Shown here piece by piece: positions 39,101 to 51,463 of a stretch of DNA of 64,000 bases. Position 1 is the first letter of the stretch; each line of letters begins with the position of its first letter. A program made the translations under genes and the position numbers. Under the pieces are notes generated by a model. It was not told where the DNA came from and did not search any database. It saw only the letters and a program-made list of their open reading frames with translations. Origin of the DNA: Syncephalis plumigaleata (taxonomy: Eukaryota > Zoopagomycota > Zoopagomycetes > Zoopagales > Piptocephalidaceae); contig JAIXMF010000002.1 in NCBI GenBank assembly GCA_025201365.1, forward strand, positions 1,860,001 through 1,924,000, written 5' to 3'.

Positions 39101-40169
39101 TATGCGGTGGTAGCTCTTTCAGTATCATCACAAGTAAGTATTCAGCCTATAATTCATTGAACCCGCCTTATCAATTCTGGATGAAATTTATAACAAAAAC
39201 CGTACTATTGCCGATGTGATGATATGGCATAAATGATAAAGACTGCTGGTCTGAGCGTCAATGATGAAGATGAAGATGAAAAAAGGGCAGCGTGTAGTTG
39301 TATACTATGAGTGATCGTGTTATGCATGCGTTAATCCATGATTTGTTCATGACTATCACGCTGAGTTGTATGAATACTACGAGTCATGCTCGTAATGCAG
39401 CTATTCTATTGACAAACACAACGACGAGTGAGAATGAAGTGATGATTGTTATAACACTCGACTTACTATGACATATGGAACCGTGAAAGGGTGTAAAACA
39501 CGGTTCATCCGTCAAGCAGTCAAAACTGTCCTGTTTGTTCCTTTTTCGATTGGTAAACATGTCGATGGGCCTTGAGTCAGCAACGTGTACATTACATTTT
39601 CCTAATCGAATTCTTTCGCTTTGTCGCGACTGTTTTTCAACAATTTCGTACTTTACTGCGTTTTTTCATATAGCTTTTTCTACGTAGCTATCGATTCACG
39701 TTGTTCCACAGGAAGCAACGGGTAATATGGCATTAATTAAATGAGTCTCCTACATGGTACTGCCTTTAATATATACCGTAGTGATATGGATGAACTAAGA
39801 CTGGGGAGAAGGAGGAGAGTAATTTGTCGTTACATTCATGAGGATACTATCGTAACAACGATTAGAAAGGAGTAGACGCGACCTTGTTGGTGCGCCTATA
39901 AACTTTGAGATACAAATAGATGTGTGCTTATATAGCGCGTTAATTATCATCATCATCAGTCTTGGTAATACCAGTCAATTTGATCTGTTGTATAATCATG
40001 GATTCGGTAATTTCTTTCGTTCATGGAGATGATAAGCATGATTAGTTGGGCTGCGCGCGTTTTTCGTATAATACTATGAAATGATCTATTGTTTTGTTTG
40101 AATTTGTAGCAAGGAGATGGACACATGTGGCACGATGATACTCAGCTAACTATTATTATAATAATAATA

Positions 40170-40815
40170 ATGGCTATCATGTCGTTTATTCATAATCTTT
40201 CTACATTTCACTTTCATTTGCGTACATCTTCTAACATTTACACAAAAGCTTTTAGCGTCCACCGTTACATCAGTGCTTCATACTCGACTCGACAACTCCG
40301 TTGTACCGCATTTATCGTTAACAATACAAGGAATTATCGTCTGGTAAGTATACTAGCTTGCAAATAATATTGACAATGATGAGGAATGATGGAATCCCGT
40401 AATAATTGGGACATCCGACATTTGGACATGAATAAACTGCGTTATTGGTTCGTTCGTTCGTTCGTTCGTTCGTTCGCTTCTTTGATTTGAGCATTCTCCC
40501 CGAGTGGAGCAATATGCTTCATGCCAGGCTTTACTCGATGATCACACACTTATGCACTTCATCGCTTCTTTGGCATTACCATCTGTTCATGCTGTGCAGA
40601 ATTGTAATCGGATTATGGTCCTTTCCTTTACTCTATGCACCACTTTTGTTCATTGCTTATCACGCGACAACATAGCTGAGATAATTTCCATTCTGGGATG
40701 GGATATCGGTTTTCCATACTGTTTGTTCCTGGTGTGCTCTTATCAGTTATGGCAAGTGTGTGACATTCTAGATTTCATTATGCGCCTGAATCATTTGTAC
40801 GTATATGTGTTTTGA
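40170..40815 (+). CDS. Weak two-exon candidate, unknown
   Basis: Exon 1 (40170-40343) starts MAIMSFIHNLSTFHFHLR and is Arg/Ser-rich with few acids, like a mitochondrial targeting sequence. It ends at a GTAAGT donor in phase 0. An acceptor before 40528 opens a phase-compatible 95-codon exon (ALLDDHTLMHFIASLALP...). The product would be about 153 residues with hydrophobic stretches. There is no family match, and the exon pairing could be chance in an AT-rich region. Confidence 0.2.
40449..40477. repeat. (TTCG)n microsatellite
   Basis: Tandem TTCG units within the gene-poor region; they would lie in the intron of the weak candidate gene. Confidence 0.85.
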
Positions 40816-43065
40816 GTCCTTGGCACCTACACATACACGCGTCTGCTTCCATTTGTCACGGGACATGGTTGCGCTAAAGCATAGTGTAGCAGGTTAATAC
40901 GTGTGACACTAAGTAAATAAGTCCTGGATTGTGCACACTAATTATAGTTCTACCGGGTCTGTTGCACCGTCAGTATCGCCTCAATTATTGGCCAGTTATG
41001 ATCAGGTGTTGCTCGAGCGGTCAAAAGTGAGACGATGATGCGAGTGTAAGAGCACGAATGAACACTTGTATGATACATATAATTCGGCGGGATTGTGTAC
41101 GGGCTTGCTTATACCTAACGAATAGCTAGCCTGGCTTCGTGTTCTGGCATGTGCCAGAGTTGAGCGAAAGTCTAATGGACCGGACAACCCGCGGTGGTAA
41201 ATGGGCTTTAAGGGAAAGCTGAAGCAAGTTGTATTACCTTCACCTTGCATCAACTTGACAGATGGCCTATATGATCATGATGATTATGATTACTATTGTT
41301 ATTATTCCCCTCAGCGAGCTCACCCATTTTGTATGAGTGCGTATGTGTGTATGTATGAAAAGAGAGAGAAAGAAAGAGAGAAAGAGGCTGCAATAGGAGA
41401 GTACCTTACATTGATCCGTTTTAACTTGGCATACTTGGTTTGGTAACGTATGCAGTTTGGCCTTGTTCGTAATCCCATTATCCTTTGCGTTAATTACTCC
41501 TCGAGGGCATTAGGCACTTGTCGGGCTGGTTCGGTATCTTTGATTATGAATGAGGCCAGCGATCTCCTCATCGGTCAAGGCCGATACATTAACGTCAATG
41601 TTGGAATATACGACGATAATCACCGCTGTAATGGCAATGATCAAAGCTTGCCACTATACCGGTGTTAACCAGTAATTTCCCGTTTATTTAAACGCATAGT
41701 TGGTCAGTGCTTTTTTCTTTTCATCGATACCACACATCAACTATTCTTCATTCTATCGATTCTACGCGTTCCTGACATTAAAGGGAACATCGTGGTATAA
41801 CAACATCAAGTTTGCTCTAATTTTCCCATTCAATTTTGTGGTTTCAAGTCAGGTGCCGTAACTTCCTTTGTTCACGCGGTTACCATTTTGTTAATTATCT
41901 TGTTTATTCGCGTTGAACCGTGTGCTTGTACGTGCGTGTGTGTGCGCGGGTGCGAATAAGTGCATATGTGAGTATGTGTGAGTGAGAGTGAGTGAGTGAG
42001 TGTGCGTACCACTAGTTGTAGTAGTAATAGCGCGATGTGACGGCTAGATTGGACTATTATGATTATGATGATGATGATGATGATTGTAACCCCAAATGTG
42101 CTCATATTTATTTCCATTACTCGTTAACATGATCCGCATTGTCAGGCCAACGACGTGTCTCGCTTCTCATTCTCTTTTCTCTATTGCTCTCGCTCTCTAC
42201 CTGGATTGTCGCCATTTTGTGTATTATTGTTGTGTAAACGAATACCCAAGTCATCTTCAAACATCGATAATTGTAGTGAACGATATCCAATACGGAATAT
42301 TGTTTTACTGTATATGCTTGTGCTTATGTGCGTGCTTGTGCTTGTTTGTTTGCGTTACTATTTGTTTGTACATTTTGTACTCTACTTCTTAGCACTTTCG
42401 ATTTCGTGCTTCATCTTGCTTAAAATTCAAGTTTGAGATCCCGTTTACTTACTAACAACGCTGCTGGAAATCTGTAACAGAAATCAACCATTTTTCATTT
42501 GGACTGAACTTGTTCCGTACCGCGCTATCATTGACTCGCACGATACACTTTATTCAAGCGTAACATATACACCTCAAACTTTGTGTGATTAATTTAGTGG
42601 TAAGTGACAACAATAACATCCCGTTTACTAAGCAGTCAAGTGTCTCCTATATATATCTCTCTCTCTTCCTTCCTTCCTTCACATTATCACATATGAAACA
42701 TCGTCACCTTGGCTTATTTCCTCATAATTTCTTTATTTAATTGCCGGTCCACAAGCTAGTTCTCCCCTCTCTCATCATTCACAATCTATTACGACCGCAG
42801 AGTCTACATTACACTTATTATTCTGAGATCCCATTGTCACTCGACACGCATCTGAGTTTTCCGAATCTTACCTTATCTAATTAACAATCGTCATCGCCAT
42901 TATTTTTACCAAATATTAGCCCCAGTGCCCTTAGGATTAAGCCAGCAGTCATCATCATCCCTACGGTTACCGCTAGTACTATTCTTCTATCAAGTTTGCC
43001 GGCCATACTCTGTTAACTCATCAATTATTGTCAACATCGACATCATCGTCATCAACATCACCATC

Positions 43066-46000
43066 ATGCCGGACGAACATTTCTCATACCAATTTTCACC
43101 GGTGAGCCAATGCGTGCATGACCGTCATAATCTGTAAGTGATACGAGTCTATCTGTAATAGACTAGAACACCCATGAGATAGTGATAATAGAGAAAAGGG
43201 GAGGACACGCATGTGTGTGCGTGTATGGGTGTGTGGGTAGGCATGTATGAGAGAGATAGAAAGGGAAGGGAAGGGACAACACGAGACGGGACACTCAACC
43301 CAACCTAACCCACCCGACCCAACCATCCATTCATACTCATAACGAATGTGTGATGAGTGTGTACGGCTTAATGAGTAGAGAAAGTCAAGATGACAACGTA
43401 ACATGAATTACCATGATTAAAGAAAAGCATGTGATATGGATGGTTGATGCAGTAATTTCCCGCGGTTGATGTCAATGTAATTGCTTCGCAGCCATTCTAG
43501 CTATAATGCTATTAGGACAGCAGTAGTAGTAAGCATAAGAACAATGACGACGATGGCGATAATGATGCATGTACATGCAAAGGAATATTCCCATTCTTGT
43601 TCTAATTGAGAAAGTAGCGAGGAAAATCTTTCACTGAGGATTAAGCGAGCGGCTCCATTGTTGTCACATGGATACCTTGCGCTTTTTTTGCTTTTACTTT
43701 TCCGACATGAATGATGGTGTATATTTTGCCTATCAGCATTGTATGCATGTACACATGCAAATGTTTTGTGCTTGAGATTAGCCTTATGACATTGAATGTA
43801 CACTTGCATGTATGAGCGGGTGAAGTTGAGTCCCATGAAATAATGAGTCTCGTGATTATTACGATTAGTTTTACATCTATACATACCCATATAGTACGAG
43901 CACCGAGTCATATCAAGTACTTGTGCTTTGTATAGATGTTTTGTATAGATGTTTGTTGCCGTCCTTGGTATCCGGGCAAGCGTCTCGGTATTGGGAATCC
44001 AAGGAGAGGATAGGCAACTCATTCATTCCTTGATTGTATATGTGTCTACACGCAAGGACTCGGGTCGACTTGTTAAGATAATAGGCATGGCCACATGAGC
44101 CAACCCGTATGTTAAACAGGAATCATCCTCTGTAGATGCCTTTTCTACCTCACGCTTATTGGCTAATCTCTACCATTCCTCATACATATACACAAAGATA
44201 TACGTACTCCCCTCATCATAACCATCATCATCATTAGTGTCTATCTAGTGGACACTGTACAGTACAATTTGTGCTATATTTTTATTTTATTTTTACTAAT
44301 TGATCTAATAATATTCTTGTAGGGAATTCGATCTAAAGCTTCGACAACAGCCGAAACAGTCACGCATGTGTGGAGTCGGTGAAAAAGGTAATATTCTCGT
44401 TCGTGCCTTTATATTGATTATTTGTTGCACCTAAAATTAGCTAACCAATCATCTCCCTACTTGTTCCAATCTCTACCTCGCTTACCACATTAGCCGACCG
44501 TCGTCCCATTGATCCACCGCCTATTTTACAATTACGCGTAGTCAACCACTCGCGGAATCCCGAGGATCATAGTAATATCACGTAAGCATCTCGTATACAT
44601 TAATAATCTATTATATCCATTTGCTTACTTGCTTGTTTGTAGTACCTTTTTACAGAATCCGTACTATTTCGTCTATGCTTCCTTGGTGGCACCCGATTCC
44701 GGCGAGGAATTACATTTATTGCGTGATGGTCGTACACGAGCCACTACCGGCTCTGTCGTGTCATCACTTTACCATCTCAAGGATATCGACAATACCGACG
44801 GCGGTTTCTTCGTGTTTCCTGATCTCTCAGTCCGTACTGAAGGATCCTACCGGTTAAAGTTCAGTCTATTCGAGATTGTTAGCGGCAAGGTGTACCACTG
44901 CCGATCCATCTACTCGGACCCGTTTATCGTCTATTCGGCTAAACGCTTTCCAGGCATGGAGGAGTCGACCTTTTTATCGCGTTCCTTTGCCGATCAAGGT
45001 CTTAAAATACGTATTCGTAAGGAAGTACGCGTTAGGTAAGTATCAATGGTGTATCCTGCACGTTACCACTCTAATCTTCTTATACCGTGCACTCCATTCA
45101 TTAGACGCCTATCCAAGCGACGAGATATCACGCAGCAGATACGTGAATCGCGCTTCCAGTCTAGCGTGGCCTCACTATCAGCTGGATCCAATTACGCTCG
45201 TAGCTACAGTAGTCATTCCATCGAAGAACTCGATGACGAAATGACCAACGAGGAAACAGCCTCAACAGCACCGAAACCTGAATCACTAGCTCTCGTGCCA
45301 CACCAATCAAAATCATTAGCGATGCAATCATATCATCAGCCCTTACCTTCTGTGCGTACACTTAGTGCACCCAATCCAACATCCGAGTATGGCTCACCAT
45401 TATTACCATTGCCATCAACATCCAATACTGCCTTGCCACGACGTCGCTTCTTCCCTCCACCGATATTGACAGCGCCACATCAACGTGGAACTGAAGTGTT
45501 ACCTGATTCACATAGCTCAATATATCCTTCACGACATGGTACTCACCAACATCATTCGCATTCATCGTCTCATCGTCATCATCCTTACTCGTCACATACG
45601 ATAACACAAGCTCATCAGTATTATTACCATTATCAGCAGCATCGACAGCAGCAACAGCAACAACAGCAGCAGCAGAACCGTTCTATTTCAGCACATTCTG
45701 CTTCCACTTACTATACGCATTCTCATCCCACTTATCCACACGAGAATCGATATATTACGCCTGATTCATCGGCACCATCGTCCATTCATCGTTCCTCGCT
45801 TACTCACTCTCATTCTTCGCCAGCTCCCACTTACATGCCGCCACCACCACCACCAGCAGCAGCATCATCATCACTCATGTGGGAAGACAGCCAGGAGGGT
45901 AGTCCAATACCAATATCGGCTCGTTCCTACAATCGCCATTCTCGTTTGTCGCCCAGTTCTTCTCTCGGAGGACGTGGCAGTCATGGTCCCATCTCTGCCG

Positions 46001-46818
46001 GTGCCGTGTGCAATCCAGCGAGATATTCGCCCTACGAGCCTGTCTATACACGACGATCCTCGTCGACTTCATTCTCGTCACTTCGTGTACGTCAGCAGTT
46101 GACTCCTCCTTCTTATGGCTCGATACAAGTATCGATGCTTTCATCGCCACAAACACCCACCACTGCTGCCTCGTCCATTCCTACTCCATCGACATATCAT
46201 GATTCTGCCAATCCTTCCCCTCGTAGCAGCTACTCGAACTACCCGAATCATTCCAAACACACCATGGCTCCCCTTTACAACAGTCCGCGATCGGCCTTTT
46301 CCTACGCCATGGAATCGACCACGGATCACCACACCACACCAGAAGCCACGGTAAGATCCGATACTGTAGCTGCTTACCATCCACACCCGCACTATCATCA
46401 TCATCATCATTACCATCATCGACATCATCACCATCTTCCTCCGCATTTACAAGGTGCTACGGGACCTGTAACCGCATCTGCTGACCCTCACTACACGAAT
46501 ATAACGCCACTTTCATCGACTGATGTTCTTCGCTCGTCTGAACCCAGCTTTGTACATCATTCACTACCCTTGCCTACTTCCCATTCTAAATCGATATTCC
46601 CCACCAATACTACTAGTCAACAACAACATCAACAACATCCTTACTACCGTCAGCATCAGCATCAACAACAACAACAGCAACAGCAACATTCTCGTTCTAC
46701 TTCATCCAGCAGGGGCATTTCACCAACTGATAGCGTCACCATTTCACCAATACAAATGAAATCAATGGATATCACCTCGGATGATGCCATCACAGCCACA
46801 TCATCTACTGTGACTTAA
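43066..46818 (+). CDS. Velvet-domain transcription regulator
   Basis: Velvet proteins are fungal NF-kB-like DNA-binding regulators of sporulation and secondary metabolism. Five exons join in phase: 43066-43133, 44323-44387, 44494-44581, 44643-45035 and 45105-46818, giving about 775 residues. The velvet domain (about residues 20-215) shows LRQQPKQSRMCGVGEKADRR, PIDPPPILQL, YYFVYASLVAPD, GSVVSSLYHLKD and FVFPDLSVRTEGSYRLKFSL. A basic SKRRDITQQIRES stretch follows the domain. The remaining about 550 residues are low-complexity: Ser/Pro-rich, with His-rich (HPHYHHHHHYHHRHHHH) and two poly-Gln tracts. Intron 1 is 1189 bp against under 110 bp for the others. The first exon's phase and sequence (HNL|EFDLKL) support the start at 43066. 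VosA/VelB/VelC subtype was not assigned. Confidence 0.9.
43501..44022 (-). CDS. Candidate nested gene in velvet intron 1, tail-anchored protein
   Basis: This is an ATG-started ORF of 173 codons on the opposite strand, wholly inside the long first intron of the velvet gene. The body is polar and basic with several Cys and His. The last about 26 residues form a strongly hydrophobic segment (CIIIAIVVIVLMLTTTAVLI) ending at the C-terminus, like a tail anchor, preceded by ERFSSLLSQLEQEWEYSF, which could be helical. No family is recognised. It is long for chance in this AT-rich sequence and would explain the unusually long intron. Confidence 0.3.
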   Translation of the reverse strand: MSCLSSPWIPNTETLARIPRTATNIYTKHLYKAQVLDMTRCSYYMGMYRCKTNRNNHETHYFMGLNFTRSYMQVYIQCHKANLKHKTFACVHAYNADRQNIHHHSCRKSKSKKSARYPCDNNGAARLILSERFSSLLSQLEQEWEYSFACTCIIIAIVVIVLMLTTTAVLIAL

Positions 46819-47738
46819 CTGCATTGGGTTCTCTTTATTATTTATTTATATTAATATTTATGACTCGAATTCATTAGACGCTATTATCTCTTTCTCCTTG
46901 TTTCCTTCCCATCTACCTCATTATAAGCATCGCGTGGACTGGTTCTTCTGTACCATTTATCTATTTCCATTTCTTTCCCTTATTGCTTTGCTTTGCTTTG
47001 CTTGCTATTTAAAGTGCATATGCATTTTATGTACTGGTCTTTTTTCTTTTCTTTTCTTTTTGCGTATAATTTCATTTCATTTCTTTCTCTTTCTTTCCTT
47101 CTTCAAGGACATCCTTACCTATTTTTATAATATCATTCGACTTTAATTGAATACATTAGGATAGGACTGACCTCTAAATAGTACCATGATTTACATTAAT
47201 AAGCATTATTATTAGTATTATTAGTATTAGTATTATAGTTATACTTGTGCGAAAAGTGTTTATTGATTAATGTGAATAAAGATAACAAAATTCCATGTTA
47301 ATCAATAGAGATATTGACGAAATCCATTCTTAGACAGCTGGATAACCATTGCATTTTTGATAGAAGGATTGAAGAGAGGATTGTACAATTGCCGTACGGC
47401 GTTTAGCGTATATGATGTCTTTAAGTATGGATTGCCATATATAAAAGATGGTTGTATGATCAGTTGGCTTGTCGCCATATATACTCGCCATTCGTGTACG
47501 GTGGATTGCCCAGAGTGCGCTAACGACTGCAATATGGTTAGTGATACTTGCTTTAAGGGGCTGTGGATTATATCGTAGAGTGTTATAGTTATACTTGTGA
47601 TAATTCAAATGATTACAATAATAAAGACACATTAGTTGAAAAATAAACAATTTAATTGTGATGAAAATTACACGCATACGCGTCTTTTATCCTGTTCCTT
47701 ATTCCTTGTTATTCTATGCCTTTTCATATTAAGGAAGA
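46819..47738. other. Intergenic, velvet 3' side
   Basis: This T-rich 3' region has pyrimidine runs (about 46973-47000, 47040-47070) and an AATAAAG signal at about 47276, which would suit the velvet transcript. No gene is supported. Confidence 0.5.
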
Positions 47739-48774
47739 ATGAGTAGTACACAGCGTATAACACGAATCAATGAGTCGATGTTGGTATCGAAAAGTGATCA
47801 ACAATCAGCTCTACTGCTAGATCGTCTTTTGGAGCAAGAACGCGATACATTGCTAGATTCGCAACTTTCAATTCTTGATTCAACGCTGGAATCTATTATT
47901 GAACAGACTTTGTCATCATCGTCAACGTCATCTACTTTATCCGATACATCGATACTAATGCAAGTATTATTTCATGTTACCTATACGATACTCTAATATC
48001 AGATACTTGTATTGATTAATAATGGCATATCAATAGATCATCTAATGTAGACAACATTACTGACATCGACAATAAATATGAGGATTATATTGCAACTCTA
48101 CAACCAATGGTAGAAGCAACTCAACATGAATTATCACAATTACTCGAGGCAAGTACTATTTGATGATAGTGTATACAACTAGTTAATTATATGAATACTA
48201 GACTAAAGAGTCGTCAATCTGGAGGGATCAATCCATTTGGTATGATGATAGCAATAATGATCATCATGATACACGTGAATCTGGGCAACGACTAGAGAAG
48301 GCAACATCGGATTTTGTTACGGAAGCAAAGAGATTGAATCATGTTTGGCCGGTTGAATTAGAGCATTGGGTGAATGCGGCTACTACACGCTCAACGACAG
48401 CGTCTATTCCACGTGAGTACATACAGACCATGTCAAGTGTAATGCATGATACTGACTCATTGTATGATTGCAATAGGATGGGGTGTAGCAATAGAGGAAG
48501 CACAACAGCGACTGGACAAAGTGACAAAGGTAAGCCTAGCATTAATGAGTGATCATCATGGTTTCTTTATTCTTACTCTTATTATCTATGACGTGTTATG
48601 TAGATGTTAATGACACGACAAAGTATACGTGATGCACATACTCGCATTATCAATACGCTAGATCATACTACAAATGATGACACGGACAATACTGGTCGTA
48701 ATCAGTGGCACTCGTTAAATGGCGTGTATCAACGATTGGAGGCAATACTAGCGCATGAAGATGAGCGTAAATGA
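47739..48774 (+). CDS. Unknown coiled-coil protein, 255 residues
   Basis: I do not recognise the family. Five exons (47739-47959, 48037-48148, 48202-48412, 48477-48529, 48604-48774) join in phase into 255 residues. The first two introns begin GCAAGT rather than GT, and only that choice keeps the frame. The protein is acidic and rich in Leu/Glu/Gln/Asp, with likely coiled coils at residues 25-60 (LLLDRLLEQERDTLLDSQL) and 95-110 (MVEATQHELSQLLETKES). A Trp-containing central part (WRDQSIWYDD, HVWPVELEHWVNAA) may be a folded core. There is no signal or membrane segment. Such proteins are often kinetochore, exocyst or mediator-like subunits, but that is only a guess. Confidence 0.75.
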
Positions 48775-49014
48775 TGCATTCAAAGATACACTTGTGTTTT
48801 GTTTGTAATCATTCTATCTTGCTGTATATCTAGTGTTGTTGTAACATTTTATAATAATAATAAATATTAGTATAGTATTGTAACAAGCCAATCGTTTTCT
48901 TTTTTATTACTTTATTGTGGATAAGCATATAAATTAACTACGACAGAGATAGAGGGTGAACGAACAAGCAGCGCTATCGTTTGAATGGGAAGAGGATTAT
49001 AAATAAAGTAGCAG

Positions 49015-51214
49015 TTATTTGCCATTTTCAAGGTTAGGTTCCTCGGTGAAACTATCCGTCTCGGCATGGTAGCGGAACCGACGTAATACGGCACCAAATG
49101 GTTTTGGCTCGATGCAATAGACCGTGTGGAGGGGAACTACCATGTTCACCATACGATCTAGCGGGATGTCGCAATAATAGGCGAGGAGTGCTCGCATTAT
49201 TACACGATGCGTAATTACTAGGACGCTGCTACGTTGACGTTCCAGTTCCACAATAAGCGGGTTAAGTCGTTCGATGACATCGAGATAAGATTCACCGCCC
49301 GTGCCAATGTATCGATAGCGTAGTTTGTCGTGTTTACGCGCGTTATACTCTACCGGGAATTGTTGTTCAATCTCCTCGTAGGTTAATCTGACATCAATAG
49401 CAGAATGATTGCTATTGTAATAACTGCTAATAAATACGCACTCGACATGACTTACCCTTCGCAGTCACCAGCGTAAATCTCATTTAGAAACTTAAAATGC
49501 TAATGAGCAAACAATGTTACATTTGTTGTTAATTATCGTTTGAAATAGATGCAGCATGCGTGTATATACTTACTTGAACATCACAATCAGATCCGGTAAA
49601 GTGTTTTGCAGTTTGAATGGCTCGTTGCATGCAACTGGTCCACACATGGAATACGTCATTCTTGGCGGGTTCACCATATGTTTCTGATTGTGCTATAAAT
49701 AATTCACGCTCCTTATTGACTAGCTTAGCCAAAGCAGTGGCATAAGCTTTTCCACTCGGTGATAACTAATGTTGATCGATCAATTAAGTGGCGCGTTTAT
49801 ACATTAATTCTAACGTAGTCGGGTTATACTTTACCAGCAATACTTACCGGTGCATCGCCACCTACATTGTATAGCCATAAGTAATAGGCGCGTTATAAAC
49901 TAGACCAAAAAATGGATAACTCACCGATACGTCCAAGTATATTATCGGTACTTTCACCATGACGAGTGAGCCAGATTTGACGAGGTGCCAGGTTCATGTT
50001 CATCAAGTAGAACACGACCTGACTCGCTAGGTAGCTTTGTATGTTTGTGGCGATTACCTAATTAATAGTTACGATGATAATCAATAAATGATACCTATGA
50101 TATTCGAGTAGTATACCTTGCGACCAACATTAATAAGCTGGCATGATTGCACATCATCACGCTCCTCCTCCTCGCTCCCTAATGGCTCATAGGCACGCTC
50201 GTAATTGCGTACACGTTCTGTGAAATCCTGCATGGCACGCTCCTCGGGAATACCACGATAGTCTGGACTCGATAGTTTGAGTTTTATATTACGTGCCAGC
50301 ACTTGTGGATCGGTACAAATGGACTCGACAAACATGAGGGACACGTTAGACTCACGAGCACACCGGTCAATAATCTCTCGTCTAATGGAAAATAGTAAAT
50401 GTCTAATGATGGCATGCTTATAGTGTGGAGGGAAGAGTTCTCCCGTTGTGATTCTCCTTACCTTCGTTCTTTCGTTGAGTTAGTGGCATCTATCGTAGTA
50501 AGCAATTGTATGTATGTATGTATGTTACAATATATTAGTGAGTACATGTGATGATAGTCATTATATCAATATGATAACTTGCCATGTATACCGATTTTAC
50601 CGCCTGCTTTTAGCCAGCCTAATATTTCCTCTAGACACTCCATGGCCACTTGATTACGCTTGGCTTTGGCATCCACGTTATTTGGATCGAAGAATGTCGA
50701 GTCGTGTCCGTGTACCGAGGCACTTGGTGTTTCCGGTTCGAGCATGGTTAAACGACGACGACGACGATTTCCTACATTGAATATCTATGAAATAAGATAC
50801 GTATTACAATATAATATAACAGAATCGTGACACGACTGTGAATAGATAAGATAAATGACATCATGCTCGAGTATCACTTACTCTAGCATCGAATCCCAAC
50901 CAGGATAGATAACGTTTAAGCTTTTTAACGATATAGCTTTTGCCTCGTGCCGGTAATCCCACTGTATTGACAGAGTTATATTGAAGATTCTTGAATTCAT
51001 TATTATTACTATTATCACAATAAACTTGCCCATAATGACTACTAGTTTGGGACCGACTTCGCTACGACCACGCGATACATCTAGACATAGTAATTAACAC
51101 TCGACACTACTATTCTGTTTCGTGTATTGTACCTGAACTGGCCAGATTGTGGAAAGTACCCGAATCGGTACGCTCCATCTTAACCAGCCAAGTTGCCGGT
51201 CCAAGTGTATTCAT
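49015..51214 (-). CDS. 6-phosphofructo-2-kinase / fructose-2,6-bisphosphatase
   Basis: This bifunctional cytosolic enzyme makes and removes fructose-2,6-bisphosphate, the activator of glycolysis. It has about nine short exons, starting at the ATG at 51214 (MNTLGPATWLVKMERT). The kinase half has the P-loop MVGLPARGKSYIV, KRYLSWLGFDAR, FDPNNVDAKAKRNQVAMECL and VESICTDPQVLARNIK, with SPDYRGIPEERAMQDFTERV. The phosphatase half has the catalytic LTRHGES, DAPLSPSGKAYA, HVWTSCMQRAIQTA, EIYAGDCEGLTYEEIEQQFP and THRVIMRALLAYY with the second His. Both active sites look complete. The intron after VVIM begins GCAAGT. The protein ends EEPNLENGK. Confidence 0.95.
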
Positions 51215-51463
51215 ATTGTAGTAGGTAAGATAAGCGTTTGAGATATCAAAGAAAGAGATAGAGAAATGGAAACTAGACTGAATTAACAGAATACGTCATA
51301 GTAGTTACTTTTATATAACGTTGATTTGTAATCTTTTAATGATGCACTATAACAGCATACAAGCTAGTATCGCTTCCTATCTTTTACTTTTAATGCAACG
51401 CTATTTATTGCAAACAAATCGTTGTATCCTTATAGTATGATGAATGGCGTACCAGTATCTCGT

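Larger units (their letters stand above)
36101..43065. other. Gene-poor region, 7 kb
   Basis: This is the longest stretch without a recognisable gene. It holds microsatellites (CA at about 38139-38165, TTCG at 40449-40477, GAT near 38573 and 42067, GAGT near 41981-42003) and scattered ORFs under 130 codons, none with a family match. A weak two-exon candidate at 40170-40815 is listed separately. No RNA gene was recognised. The first few hundred bases must include the 3' UTR of chitin synthase B. Confidence 0.5.

Noticed and set aside
46141-46446. Met-rich minus-strand ORF inside the velvet exon
   Set aside because: Complement of His-rich CAT codons, which read ATG on the other strand; an artefact of composition.
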